The position numbers were made by a program, and so were the translations under genes. The notes beneath the pieces were generated by a model that was not told where the DNA came from, did no database searches, and saw nothing but the letters and a program-made list of their open reading frames with translations. From contig CAIPJS010000002.1 in NCBI GenBank assembly GCA_903865435.1, forward strand, positions 1-64,000: 64,000 nucleotides of DNA, given 5' to 3'. Shown here in pieces: positions 49,572 through 58,501 of this stretch. The stretch is from an uncultured Bacteroidota bacterium. Lineage in GTDB: Bacteria > Bacteroidota > Bacteroidia > Chitinophagales > Chitinophagaceae. Each line of letters opens with the position of its first letter. The first letter of the stretch is position 1.

Positions 49572-50336
49572 TTAACTATTTAATGTAACGAATCCTCCAT
49601 CAATTGCATAATCGCTTCCTGTAATAAACCCTGCTTCGTCACTACACAAATACAATACTTGATGAGCAATTTCTATGGGTTTGCCCATTCTTCCAATGGG
49701 TTGTGTTTTAGATAATTTTTCAAACATTTCCGTTTCTTGCCCAGGGTAATTCTTTTTTAAAAATCCATCTACAAATGGCGTATGCACTCTGCCTGGTGAT
49801 AGGCTATTGCATCTAATGCCGTCTTTGATAAAATCCTTTGCTACACTTAATGTCATTGCATGCACAGCACCTTTGCTCATACCATAAGCAAAACGATCGG
49901 ATACACCCACTTTGGCAACAATTGAACTAATATTTACAATCGAACCACCACCTGCTTTTTGCATTAAGGGGATGCCCGCATGCAAACTATTGTAAACGCC
50001 TTTTACATTCACATTAAATATTTTTTCAAAATCTGCTTCGTGGGTATTGATGGCATTCCCAATATGAGAGATGCCTGCACAATTGACCATGATATGCATG
50101 TTCCCAATGCTTGCATATGCTTGTACCATTGCACTTTGATTGGTCACATTTATTTCGATGGCATTGGCTTGGCCCCCTTCTTTTATAATTGCTTGCACTG
50201 TTGCTTCGGCTTGATCTTTATTTAGGTCCAATACAAATACTTTTGCACCTTGTTTTGCAAGTACATTACAAACTTCTTTTCCTATGCCACTTCCGCCACC
50301 AGTAACTACCGCTATTTTATTATTTAGTAAAAACAT
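49572..50336 (-). CDS. SDR oxidoreductase (2-keto-3-deoxy-sugar-acid dehydrogenase candidate)
   Basis: The 254-residue classical SDR has TGGGSGIG (12-19), Asp37 after the second strand that favours NAD, NCAG near 85-88, Ser137/138, and a normal YGMSK motif with Tyr151 and Lys155. The C-terminal ITGSDYAIDGGFVTLNS is complete. It lies between the FAH hydrolase and dehydratase genes with 14-16 base gaps. In this operon it would oxidise 2-keto-3-deoxy-fuconate to the 2,4-diketo acid. The alternative is that it is the entry sugar dehydrogenase and the Asn159 SDR does the later step. Confidence 0.92.
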   Translation of the reverse strand: MFLLNNKIAVVTGGGSGIGKEVCNVLAKQGAKVFVLDLNKDQAEATVQAIIKEGGQANAIEINVTNQSAMVQAYASIGNMHIMVNCAGISHIGNAINTHEADFEKIFNVNVKGVYNSLHAGIPLMQKAGGGSIVNISSIVAKVGVSDRFAYGMSKGAVHAMTLSVAKDFIKDGIRCNSLSPGRVHTPFVDGFLKKNYPGQETEMFEKLSKTQPIGRMGKPIEIAHQVLYLCSDEAGFITGSDYAIDGGFVTLNS

Positions 50337-50349
50337 ATTTTTTTATTTT

Positions 50350-52002
50350 TTATAAGGATACACCTCTTTTCCAAGGAATAAAATCGTCTTGTTGCAATTG
50401 AACTGCTTTTGGAATGACTTCTCCGCTTGCTGCAAGAATGCAATAATCTAAAATCTCTTCACCCAGTTGTTCGATGGTTTTAATGCCATCAATAATTTCA
50501 CCAGTGTTGATGTCGATGATGTCTGACATTCTATTGGCGAGTTTTGTATTGGTGGCTACTTTAATTACTGGACAAACTGGATTGCCTGTGGGTGTGCCTA
50601 ATCCAGTAGTGAATAAAATTAAAGTTGCACCACTTGCTGCTTTTCCAGTAGTGGCTTCTACATCATTGCCAGGCGTACACACTAAGCTCAAGCCTGCTTT
50701 GGTAGCTGGTTCGGTGTAATCCAATACATCTACCACTGGCGCTGTGCCCCCTTTTTTACAGGCACCTGCACTTTTAATGGCATCGGTAATTAAGCCATCT
50801 TTAATATTTCCTGGAGAAGGATTCATGTGAAAACCACTTCCAACAGCATGCGCCATTTTATTGTAGTCTTCCATCAATCGAATAAATTTATTGGCAATTT
50901 TTTCATCCACACATCTGTCTATTAATTCCTGTTCTGCTCCACACAATTCTGGAAATTCTGCCAATAAAATTTGACCACCCAATGCCACCAATAAATCTGC
51001 AGTATGGCCCACGGCTGGATTGGCAGAAATTCCACTAAAGCCATCACTGCCGCCACATTTTACCCCAATACATAATTTGCTTAAGGGCGCTGGTTTTCTT
51101 TCTATTTTATTTACTTCAATTAATTCTTTGATGGTGGCTTGTATGGATGCTTTTATTAACTGCTCTTCGCTTTGTGCTTGTTGTTGTTCAAATACAATGA
51201 GCGGTTTGTTAAATTTTGGATTTCTTTGTTTCAGGTCATTTTTAAAATCATCAATTTGCAAATGTTGACAGCCTAAACTTAATAAGGTAATGCCTGCCAC
51301 ATTAGGATGATCGGCATAAGCTGCCAATAAATCACTAAGTGTTGCGGCATCTTGTCTAGTGCCACCGCAACCTCCATTGTGGTTCAAGAATTTGATGCCG
51401 TCTATATTTTTAAACACCCTTTTGTTTTGGATGGGGGCGCATGCAGCTTGTTCATCTATGATGCTATTTTTCTCATTGCCCATATTATTCACTACTTGCT
51501 CTGCAAATGTTTTGTATTTGTCTGTGATGGTATATCCCAATGCATAATGCAATGCTTCTTTAATTACATCTAAGTTTCTATTTTCACAAAATACAGTTGG
51601 AATGAATAACCAATAATTGGCAGTACCTACTTTTCCATCATTGCGGTGGTAGCCATTGAAATTTTTATTTTCATATTTAGTAATGACGGGTGCCTGCCAT
51701 TGGTATTTTGCATTTCTATAAGCATAGGCATCTGCTTCATGTTTGGTATTTTCAACCGACATTCTTTCGCCTACTGCAACCTGATTGGTTGTAATTTTAC
51801 CTACTGTAATGCCATACATGGTAATGAGTTCGCCCTTTGACAAAGGCTGTATAAAAAATTTATGTTTCTCTGCTATATCTTCTTTTAAGCTATAAGTTTG
51901 TTGATGGTAAACAATGACATCCCCTTTTTTTAAATTGGCTAAGGCAACCAACACATTGTCCTTGGGATGTATTTGCAAAACAAGTTGCTTTTGAATGCTC
52001 AT
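50350..52002 (-). CDS. UxaA/GarD-family sugar-acid dehydratase (altronate/fuconate dehydratase-like)
   Basis: The 550-residue protein joins an N-terminal SAF domain (about 1-95, LVALANLKKGDVIVY) to the large UxaA/GarD domain with HRNDGKVGTANYWLFIPTVF, NHNGGCGGTRQDAATL, LCIGVKCGGSDGFSGISANP and PTGNPVCPVIKVATN, containing the Cys residues associated with iron binding. Relatives dehydrate altronate or galactarate to 2-keto-3-deoxy acids. As first gene of the reverse operon it would dehydrate the aldonate made by the lactonase. L-fuconate is inferred from the accompanying enzymes; an enolase-type fuconate dehydratase is absent. Confidence 0.9.
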   Translation of the reverse strand: MSIQKQLVLQIHPKDNVLVALANLKKGDVIVYHQQTYSLKEDIAEKHKFFIQPLSKGELITMYGITVGKITTNQVAVGERMSVENTKHEADAYAYRNAKYQWQAPVITKYENKNFNGYHRNDGKVGTANYWLFIPTVFCENRNLDVIKEALHYALGYTITDKYKTFAEQVVNNMGNEKNSIIDEQAACAPIQNKRVFKNIDGIKFLNHNGGCGGTRQDAATLSDLLAAYADHPNVAGITLLSLGCQHLQIDDFKNDLKQRNPKFNKPLIVFEQQQAQSEEQLIKASIQATIKELIEVNKIERKPAPLSKLCIGVKCGGSDGFSGISANPAVGHTADLLVALGGQILLAEFPELCGAEQELIDRCVDEKIANKFIRLMEDYNKMAHAVGSGFHMNPSPGNIKDGLITDAIKSAGACKKGGTAPVVDVLDYTEPATKAGLSLVCTPGNDVEATTGKAASGATLILFTTGLGTPTGNPVCPVIKVATNTKLANRMSDIIDINTGEIIDGIKTIEQLGEEILDYCILAASGEVIPKAVQLQQDDFIPWKRGVSL

Positions 52003-52103
52003 ATATTATTGGTATCTGTGATGGCTATGGAATGGATATACAATTTAAATAAAACAATCAAAAAATCCTATTTCTGCCATGGAAAAGCAATTAACTTTGT
52101 AAC

Positions 52104-53252
52104 ATGCACCACCTTTTAGATTGGTCTGTAGCCTTTTTAACCCTTTTGTATTCCATTTTGTTAATGGCTTACTGGTATTGGTTTGGGCGTTTACGTTATT
52201 TTAAATCGGATACAGGTTTTCAATCGGTGCCACCTGCACATCCCACTCGTTTTTCTATCGTTATTCCTGCACGCAATGAAGCTGCCAATATCAAAACCTG
52301 CGTGGAGTCCATTTTAGCTCAAAATTATCCTGCTGATTTTTTTGAAATTATTGTGATGGATGATTTTTCAGAAGATGATACTGCTTTTATTGTTAAAGCA
52401 CTTCATGCGCAAAACGCCAATGTGCATTTATTAAGTTTGTCAGATTATTTTAAACAAGAGGAAATAAGTGCTTATAAAAAGAAAGCCATAGAAAAAGCAA
52501 TTTTACATGCCCGAGGAAATTGGATTGTAACCACAGATGCAGATTGTATTGCACCTCCCAATTGGTTATTATTATTTCATCAATACATCGAAAAATATCA
52601 ACCTGTTTTTATAGCAGCGCCCGTAATGTTTATTAAAGAAAAAGGGTTTTTAAATCAATTCCAATTACTAGATTTTTTAGCCTTACAAGGTATTACGGCT
52701 GCTGCAGTAGGCGCTGGCAAACATTCTATGAGCAATGGGGCCAATTTGGCTTTTGAAAAATCGGCTTTTGTTGCAGTTGGAGGCTATCAAGGAGTGGATG
52801 AAATTGCAAGTGGAGATGATATGTTTTTAATGCATAAAATGAAAATGACTTTATCTAATCGAATTGGATATTTATTTCATCCCGATGCCATTGTTTTAAC
52901 AAAGGCGATGCAAGATTGGAAAAGTTTTTTGATGCAAAGAATTAGATGGTCCAGCAAAGCGCGTTTTTATGATGACCGTTCTATTTTTTGGGTATTGCTA
53001 TTTGTCTATCTTTTTAATTTTAGTTTTTTACTCCTATTATTAATGGGTCATTTTGGAAGTTTATGGATTGCCTTAGCCTTTAAAACTTTTTTTGAATTGT
53101 TTTTTTTAGATCCTGTGGCCAAGTTTTACAACTTACAAACCCAATTAAAGTACTTTGTTTTGTATCAACCTTTTCATATTGCGTATACCATTCTGGCCGG
53201 TCTTTTTGGCCAAGTAAAAACCTATACTTGGAAGGGTAGAAGGGTAAAATAA
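52104..53252 (+). CDS. Membrane-bound processive-type glycosyltransferase family 2
   Basis: The 382-residue protein has an N-terminal membrane helix (about 8-27), a GT-A domain with FSIVIPARNEAANIKTCVES, the acidic motifs MDDFSEDD and TTDADCIAPP, an IASGDDMFLMHKM segment with the base, and QRIRWSSK, the Q/RxxRW motif of hyaluronan- and cellulose-synthase-like enzymes. Two or more C-terminal helices follow (about 295-345). It would polymerise or extend a glycan or glycolipid at the inner membrane. It stands alone between a divergent dehydratase and korB, and no exopolysaccharide cluster surrounds it. Confidence 0.9.
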   Translation: MHHLLDWSVAFLTLLYSILLMAYWYWFGRLRYFKSDTGFQSVPPAHPTRFSIVIPARNEAANIKTCVESILAQNYPADFFEIIVMDDFSEDDTAFIVKALHAQNANVHLLSLSDYFKQEEISAYKKKAIEKAILHARGNWIVTTDADCIAPPNWLLLFHQYIEKYQPVFIAAPVMFIKEKGFLNQFQLLDFLALQGITAAAVGAGKHSMSNGANLAFEKSAFVAVGGYQGVDEIASGDDMFLMHKMKMTLSNRIGYLFHPDAIVLTKAMQDWKSFLMQRIRWSSKARFYDDRSIFWVLLFVYLFNFSFLLLLLMGHFGSLWIALAFKTFFELFFLDPVAKFYNLQTQLKYFVLYQPFHIAYTILAGLFGQVKTYTWKGRRVK

Positions 53253-53370
53253 GGGTCTGTGGAAGCAATTCACCTTAAAATTGGCTTTTTGCTTGCCATT
53301 TGCTCCTATTTTAAACCTAAAAACGATATATAATTTGAAGTTTTATAGCTTTAAATTGACCTTCTTTATG

Positions 53371-53378
53371 TAATTTTG
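53371..53378 (+). promoter_or_regulatory. Possible -7 promoter element of korB
   Basis: TAATTTTG fits the Bacteroidota TAnnTTTG -7 consensus and lies 22 bases before the korB start codon. The -33 TTTG partner is not obvious. Confidence 0.4.
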
Positions 53379-53400
53379 CCTACTTAAAAATTGAATTGAT

Positions 53401-54441
53401 ATGTCGACAGAAACAGTAGAAAGCACCGTAGCTGCTTTAACCGCCAAAGATTTTGTAACAGACCAAGAAGTGCGTTGGTGCCCTGGATGTGGTGATTATT
53501 CCATTTTAGCTTCTGTACAAAGAGTGATGCCCACCATTGGCGTTGCCAAAGAAAACATTGTAATCATTAGTGGGATTGGTTGCAGCAGTCGTTTCCCTTA
53601 TTATATGAATACTTACGGTATGCATTCTATTCATGGTCGTGCTACTGCGATTGCTAGCGGTTTAAAAGCAAGTCGTCCAGAGCTAAGTGTTTGGATCGTA
53701 GCGGGTGATGGAGATTCAATGAGTATTGGTGGTAACCATACCATTCATATGTTGAGAAGAAATTTAAACGTTAATTTTTTAGTGTTCAATAACCAAATTT
53801 ATGGTTTGACCAAGGGTCAATATTCACCTACTTCTGAAGTGAATAAGGTAACTAAGAGTTCTCCTCAAGGAAGTATTGATCATCCATTCAATCCTGCTGC
53901 TTTGGCATTAGGTGCTGATGCTAGTTTTGTAGGTCGTACTATGGATCGTGATCCTAAACACATGCAAACAATGATTGCTCGTGCCGAAAAACATCAGGGT
54001 ACTTCTTTTTTAGAGATCTATCAAAACTGTAACATATTCAACGACGGCGCTTTTGAAATTTTTACTGAAAAATCAACCAAGCAAGTTCATGGTTTATACG
54101 TAGAGCAAGGAAAGCCATTGACTTTTGGGGCCAATGGAGAAATGGGTATTCGTTTTGATGGCATGCGTCCAGAAGTAGTGGAGATTGGAACCAAATACAG
54201 TGCTGATGATATGTGGATTCATGATGAAAAAGATTTTTACAAAGCACAAATATTAACGCGCTTGTTTGACAATCCTTCTGAAGAAGGTGCAGTGTTCCCA
54301 AGACCATTTGGTGTTTTCTATACCAATGACCGCCCTTGTTATGAGGAAATGATGAGCTTGCAAATTCAAGAAGCGTTGGCTAAAGGCGCAGGCGATTTAG
54401 ATAAATTGATTCGTGGTAAAGAAACTTGGGAGATTAAATAA
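53401..54441 (+). CDS. korB: 2-oxoglutarate:ferredoxin oxidoreductase beta subunit
   Basis: The 346-residue thiamine-diphosphate subunit has VRWCPGCGDYSILASVQ with the cluster/TPP Cys motif, IISGIGCSSRFPYYMNTYG, HSIHGRATAIASGLKASRP, AGDGDSMSIGG and NNQIYGLTKGQYSPT. It decarboxylates 2-oxoglutarate oxidatively to succinyl-CoA with the alpha subunit, reducing ferredoxin. KorA is not in the window; the upstream gene is a glycosyltransferase and the downstream one is on the other strand. Length and motifs are complete. Confidence 0.93.
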   Translation: MSTETVESTVAALTAKDFVTDQEVRWCPGCGDYSILASVQRVMPTIGVAKENIVIISGIGCSSRFPYYMNTYGMHSIHGRATAIASGLKASRPELSVWIVAGDGDSMSIGGNHTIHMLRRNLNVNFLVFNNQIYGLTKGQYSPTSEVNKVTKSSPQGSIDHPFNPAALALGADASFVGRTMDRDPKHMQTMIARAEKHQGTSFLEIYQNCNIFNDGAFEIFTEKSTKQVHGLYVEQGKPLTFGANGEMGIRFDGMRPEVVEIGTKYSADDMWIHDEKDFYKAQILTRLFDNPSEEGAVFPRPFGVFYTNDRPCYEEMMSLQIQEALAKGAGDLDKLIRGKETWEIK

Positions 54442-54465
54442 TTTCAACTTAAGTTTTTAAAATAA

Positions 54466-54499
54466 AAAAATAAGCCTTCAAAAGAGGCTTATTTTTTTT
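54466..54499. terminator. Bidirectional intrinsic terminator
   Basis: A perfect 12-base stem AAAAATAAGCCT/AGGCTTATTTTT with a seven-base loop and flanking A and T runs lies between the convergent korB and LuxR-type regulator genes, 24 and 18 bases from their stops. Confidence 0.88.
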
Positions 54500-54517
54500 G
54501 CTCAATTTCCATGTGCA

Positions 54518-55165
54518 TTATAAGTCTATATAATTTCTTTTAAGTGCCGTCATCACCATGGCGGTTCTCTGCCTTACTTTTAATTTTTTAAATATGCGAT
54601 CGCGATAACCATAAATGGTATGTACACTTTTGTTTAAAGCCCTTGCAATTTCATCATAACTCATATCCTTACTGCATTGCTGTATAAATAAGATTTCATT
54701 CTTTGTTAGGGGAGATCGATTGTAATTAAATTCCTTGATATTTATTTCTCCTAACACATTACTAGTAATCATTTTTGTTTTGTCTGCTGATAAATTAAAT
54801 CTTGTTCTGTTGCGCACAGTATACTTTAAATCAATCAAGGGCTCGTCGGTAAAAAATATGCCATGCAGTCCGTTCTTCATTAAAAAACAAATTGACTTTA
54901 TAAATTTTGAATCGGACTTTAATAAGATAAATGGGTGATTGCTTTTTGATTTGATGGCTTTAATTACCGTTTGCAATTGGATGTAATTATATGAATCTGA
55001 TAATATACATAAATCGGGAATCAATGTACTTGTATGTATAAACCTGCAAAAATCCTCTACACAGCCAGTACTGTATTGAACTTTGCATGCTTCTTGTTTT
55101 TCAATTGCCAATTGAAATGCACTGCGTGTCGCAATTTTTTCTTCAAGATAAAGGATAGAAAACAT
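54518..55165 (-). CDS. LuxR-type HTH response-regulator-like protein
   Basis: The 215-residue protein has a C-terminal LuxR/GerE helix-turn-helix (about 148-212): LTKNEILFIQQCSKDMSYDEIARALN, then VHTIYGYRDRIFKKLKV (read in parts). The first 125 residues have receiver-like alternation (CILSDS, FILLKSD) but lack a clear set of acidic pocket residues and a switch Lys, so phosphorylation is uncertain. No histidine kinase gene is next to it. The target is unknown. Confidence 0.82.
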   Translation of the reverse strand: MFSILYLEEKIATRSAFQLAIEKQEACKVQYSTGCVEDFCRFIHTSTLIPDLCILSDSYNYIQLQTVIKAIKSKSNHPFILLKSDSKFIKSICFLMKNGLHGIFFTDEPLIDLKYTVRNRTRFNLSADKTKMITSNVLGEINIKEFNYNRSPLTKNEILFIQQCSKDMSYDEIARALNKSVHTIYGYRDRIFKKLKVRQRTAMVMTALKRNYIDL

Positions 55166-55237
55166 AGCTTAATTGTTTCTACAAATTAAATATAAATTGA
55201 TTGGAATAAAAACAGGTAGATTTGTATCCTACACTTT

Positions 55238-55846
55238 ATGCTAATTAGAATACACCCCGAGAATCCGCAAGCTAGACAACTTACTATGGTTAAAGCATGT
55301 TTAGACGATGGCGGCATCATTGCTTATCCCACGGATACCATTTATGGGCTTGGTTGTTCCATATTACATCATGAAGCTGTTGAGAAAATTTGTGCTATAA
55401 AAAAAGTAGATCCTGAAAAAGCACAATTAAGTTTTATTTGTGCCGATTTAAGTGATTTGAGTGCTTATGCTAAAAGTATAGACAATGCTTTATACAGAGT
55501 TTTGAAAAAAACTTTACCTGGACCCTTTACTTTTATTTTACCCGCCAGCAAACAAGTGCCAAAAATTTTACAATCCAAGAAAAAAACAATTGGCTTACGT
55601 ATACCTAATAATAAAATTGCGCTCTCTATTATTGAAACTTTAGGACATCCTATTTTATCGGCTTCTTTTCCTGGAGAAAATGTAGAAGACTATACCGATC
55701 CTGAAATTATTTATGAAAACTGGAGCAATCAAATTGATATGGTGGTGGATGGAGGCATTGGAGGTATTGTCCCTTCTACTGTGATTGATTGTACTGCCGA
55801 CGAATATGTATTACTGCGCCAAGGCCTGGGTGTTTGGGAGTATTAA
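55238..55846 (+). CDS. Sua5/YciO/YrdC family protein (threonylcarbamoyl-AMP synthase-like)
   Basis: The 202-residue protein has the YrdC fold markers GGIIAYPTDTIYGLGCS, KKTLPGPFTFILPAS, KKKTIGLRIPNN and PILSASFPGE. Family members either make threonylcarbamoyl-AMP for the t6A modification of tRNAs (TsaC/Sua5) or belong to the YciO branch, whose role is less clear. The length without a Sua5 domain and the VDPEKAQLSF segment look more YciO-like. No other t6A gene is adjacent. Confidence 0.88.
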   Translation: MLIRIHPENPQARQLTMVKACLDDGGIIAYPTDTIYGLGCSILHHEAVEKICAIKKVDPEKAQLSFICADLSDLSAYAKSIDNALYRVLKKTLPGPFTFILPASKQVPKILQSKKKTIGLRIPNNKIALSIIETLGHPILSASFPGENVEDYTDPEIIYENWSNQIDMVVDGGIGGIVPSTVIDCTADEYVLLRQGLGVWEY

Positions 55847-55939
55847 TACTAATCTGCAATGAATCCTAATTCAAATAGGGTAATTAAAAATATCATTATA
55901 AAAATAAGACCTACACTTATAGAAATTTGTAATTGAAGT

Positions 55940-56542
55940 TTATAACAAGCTTAGTTGTGCTGGTAGTATCTTAAAACTTTTTCGATGTTCGAAACATAAA
56001 CCATATTGGGCAATGGCCGCGCGGTGTGCGGCCGTCCCATATCCTTTATTTTTATCCCAACCATATTGCGGGTACTTCTTATGTAATTTTTGCATCCAAC
56101 TATCACGCGCCGTTTTAGCCAGGATACTGGCTGCGGCTATATTGGCATATAGCCCATCGCCCTTAATGATAGTTTGATGCGGAATTTTTTTATAGGCATA
56201 AAAACGATTACCATCTACTGCAATAAATTTTGCTTTGGGTTTTAATTGGTCCAAGGATAAATGCATGCATTTGATGGCTGCCTTTAAAATATTAGAGGCG
56301 TCAATTTCTGCAGCCGATTGCCTCGCCACAGCCCATGTAATGGCTGCCTCTTTTATAATAGGTACCAATTCTTCTCTCTGTTTTTCAGTGAGCTGTTTGC
56401 TGTCGTTGAGCATGGGGTGATAAAAATCTTTAGGTAATATCACAGCTGCTGCAAATACAGGCCCAGCATAACAACCACGGCCTGCCTCATCGCAGCCGGC
56501 TTCTAATAATAAGTCTTGATATTGATTCAGTAGTTTAGGCAA
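55940..56542 (-). CDS. rnhB: Ribonuclease HII
   Basis: The 200-residue enzyme has the RNase HII active-site motif CDEAGRGCYAGPVFAAAVIL near residues 18-37 (Asp and Glu of DEAGRG), LNDSKQLTEKQRE, FIAVDGNRFY with the third Asp, GDGLYANIAAASILAKTARD (read in parts), and YGWDKNKGYGTAAHRAAI. It cuts the RNA strand of RNA-DNA hybrids and starts ribonucleotide removal. The length is normal, and it stands as a single gene. Confidence 0.95.
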   Translation of the reverse strand: MPKLLNQYQDLLLEAGCDEAGRGCYAGPVFAAAVILPKDFYHPMLNDSKQLTEKQREELVPIIKEAAITWAVARQSAAEIDASNILKAAIKCMHLSLDQLKPKAKFIAVDGNRFYAYKKIPHQTIIKGDGLYANIAAASILAKTARDSWMQKLHKKYPQYGWDKNKGYGTAAHRAAIAQYGLCFEHRKSFKILPAQLSLL

Positions 56543-56734
56543 GTTATATGATGAAGTGTAATCTTATGGTTTATGTATAGTGTTTCTAAGGGGTATATCA
56601 AGTGTTATCTATATTTTAAAAATTGTTCAGTTTTGCTTTAAAGTATTGCTGTAAAATTGAAACATATTGAGCAGAAACCAAAATCAATCTATAATAAAGC
56701 AAAACCAATCTCGCTTCTTTGTTTGATTCCTTTG

Positions 56735-56742
56735 TACCTTTG
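56735..56742 (+). promoter_or_regulatory. Probable -7 element upstream of ctaA
   Basis: TACCTTTG matches the Bacteroidota TAnnTTTG -7 consensus exactly and lies 17 bases before the GTG start; TTTG copies sit 13-17 bases upstream, somewhat close for a -33 element. A very short leader would result. Confidence 0.45.
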
Positions 56743-56759
56743 TAGCCTAAATTAAAGCC

Positions 56760-57833
56760 GTGGATTTGAACGATCATAAATCAAAAAAAGTAGCCAATTG
56801 GCTATTAGTAGGGGTGATCATGACGGTGATTCAAATTGCCTTAGGCGGCATTACGCGTTTAACAGGATCTGGCCTTTCTATTACGGAGTGGGATGTAGTC
56901 ACAGGGTCCTTGCCTCCTATGAGTGAAAGCGCATGGCAAATCTTATTTGAGAAGTATAAAACCACGCCTCAATTTCAATTACTCAATTTTGATTTTACCA
57001 TTAGTAACTTTAAGTTCATCTTTTTTTGGGAATGGTTTCACCGTTTATGGGCGCGCAGCATTGGCTTGGTATTTGCTTTTGGTTTTATTTATTTTTTAGT
57101 GAAAAAATATTTTCAACCTAGAATGATCAAACCTTTACTCATTTTATTTTTATTAGGTGCTATGCAAGGAGCCATTGGTTGGATTATGGTGGCAAGTGGT
57201 TTAGAAGGTGATGCTGTTTATGTAAAGCCTACGCGTTTGGCACTTCATTTTATTTTTGCATTAGGATTACTTTGTTATACTTATTGGTTTGCCTTATCGC
57301 TAACAGTACAACCCATACGTAGAAATTCGGGCAATCAGGATGCAAGTAATAAAATAAGTACCATTCGAAATTTTGCTTGGCTTATTTTATTGATTTTATT
57401 TTTTCAATTAATATATGGGGCTTTAATGGCAGGCCATAAGGCTGCTAATGTAGCAAGCACCTGGCCCACCATTAATGGAGAGTGGATGCCTTCGAGTTTA
57501 ATACAGGGTAGTAACTTTTTTTTGAATGCCATTAACAATACTATTTGGATTCATTTTGTACATAGAGGACTTGCTTATATATTATTAGCGCTCATTATAG
57601 TTTGGAGCCTGCGTTTATTAAAATTACAAGGCAATCCATTTTGGGTGCGTGCTAGAATTGCCCCTGTTTTGTTGGTGTTCATACAAGTTCTTTTAGGTAT
57701 TTTTACAGTGTTATCCAGTGTACATATCATTCCGGGTGTTTGGGCTGGCTTTGAGTGGTTGGCGCAATTGCATCAGTTGGTGGGAATGCTTTTATTATTG
57801 TCGGTCATCAATATATTGTACGCTACTAAATAA
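56760..57833 (+). CDS. ctaA: Heme A synthase (COX15/CtaA)
   Basis: The 357-residue inner-membrane protein has about eight helices and the family blocks ALGGITRLTGSGLSITEWDV, FFWEWFHRLWARSIGL with heme-ligating His, GAIGWIMVASGL, YVKPTRLALHFIFAL and IHFVHRGLAYIL. It oxidises heme O to heme A for aa3-type cytochrome oxidase. Translation starts at GTG, since no ATG lies near the conserved start. The pdxH gene follows by seven bases. Confidence 0.94.
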   Translation: MDLNDHKSKKVANWLLVGVIMTVIQIALGGITRLTGSGLSITEWDVVTGSLPPMSESAWQILFEKYKTTPQFQLLNFDFTISNFKFIFFWEWFHRLWARSIGLVFAFGFIYFLVKKYFQPRMIKPLLILFLLGAMQGAIGWIMVASGLEGDAVYVKPTRLALHFIFALGLLCYTYWFALSLTVQPIRRNSGNQDASNKISTIRNFAWLILLILFFQLIYGALMAGHKAANVASTWPTINGEWMPSSLIQGSNFFLNAINNTIWIHFVHRGLAYILLALIIVWSLRLLKLQGNPFWVRARIAPVLLVFIQVLLGIFTVLSSVHIIPGVWAGFEWLAQLHQLVGMLLLLSVINILYATK

Positions 57834-57840
57834 TTAATGT

Positions 57841-58482
57841 ATGCAAAAAGATATTGCTTCTATACGCCGCGATTATCAAATGGCTTCCTTAGATGAAGCA
57901 GCTAGCGCAGCCAATCCCATGGATCAGTTCACACATTGGTGGGAAGAGGCGACTACTAGTAATATCGATGAAGTCAATGCCTTTGTACTTTCCACTGTTG
58001 ATGCTAACCGCGCTCCTGCGTCGCGCGTAGTACTTCTCAAAGGCTACACCCCTGAAGGTTTTATTTTCTTTACCAACTACGATAGCGATAAAGGCAAAGA
58101 GATAGCTGCTAACCCTAATGTAGCCATGAATTTTTTCTGGAAAGAATTAGAGCGTCAAGTGCGTATTACTGGAACGATTAAAAAAATAAGCTCAGAAGAA
58201 TCTGCTGAATACTTTCATTCACGCCCCTTGGGAAGTCAAGTAGGGGCTTGGGCTTCACCACAAAGTCAGGTAATTTCGAATAGAGCATTTCTTGAAAAAA
58301 ACTTTACTGAACAAACAGAAAAATATAAAGAAGGAACCGTACCCTTACCTCCACATTGGGGTGGTTATATCGTACATCCAACGCAGGTTGAATTTTGGCA
58401 AGGTCGCAGTTCACGCTTGCACGATCGTATTCGTTATCGTTTTGAAAACCATCAATGGACGAAAGTTAGATTAGCGCCTTAG
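57841..58482 (+). CDS. pdxH: Pyridoxamine 5'-phosphate oxidase
   Basis: The 213-residue flavoprotein has ASRVVLLKGYTPEGFIFFTNYDSDKG with FMN-binding residues, NFFWKELERQVRITG, SRPLGSQVGAWASPQSQVI and the terminal FWQGRSSRLHDRIRY and RLAP, matching the family from end to end. It makes pyridoxal 5'-phosphate from pyridoxine or pyridoxamine phosphate. It is probably co-transcribed with ctaA. Confidence 0.96.
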   Translation: MQKDIASIRRDYQMASLDEAASAANPMDQFTHWWEEATTSNIDEVNAFVLSTVDANRAPASRVVLLKGYTPEGFIFFTNYDSDKGKEIAANPNVAMNFFWKELERQVRITGTIKKISSEESAEYFHSRPLGSQVGAWASPQSQVISNRAFLEKNFTEQTEKYKEGTVPLPPHWGGYIVHPTQVEFWQGRSSRLHDRIRYRFENHQWTKVRLAP

Positions 58483-58501
58483 GGTATTATATCTTTATTA
58501 G

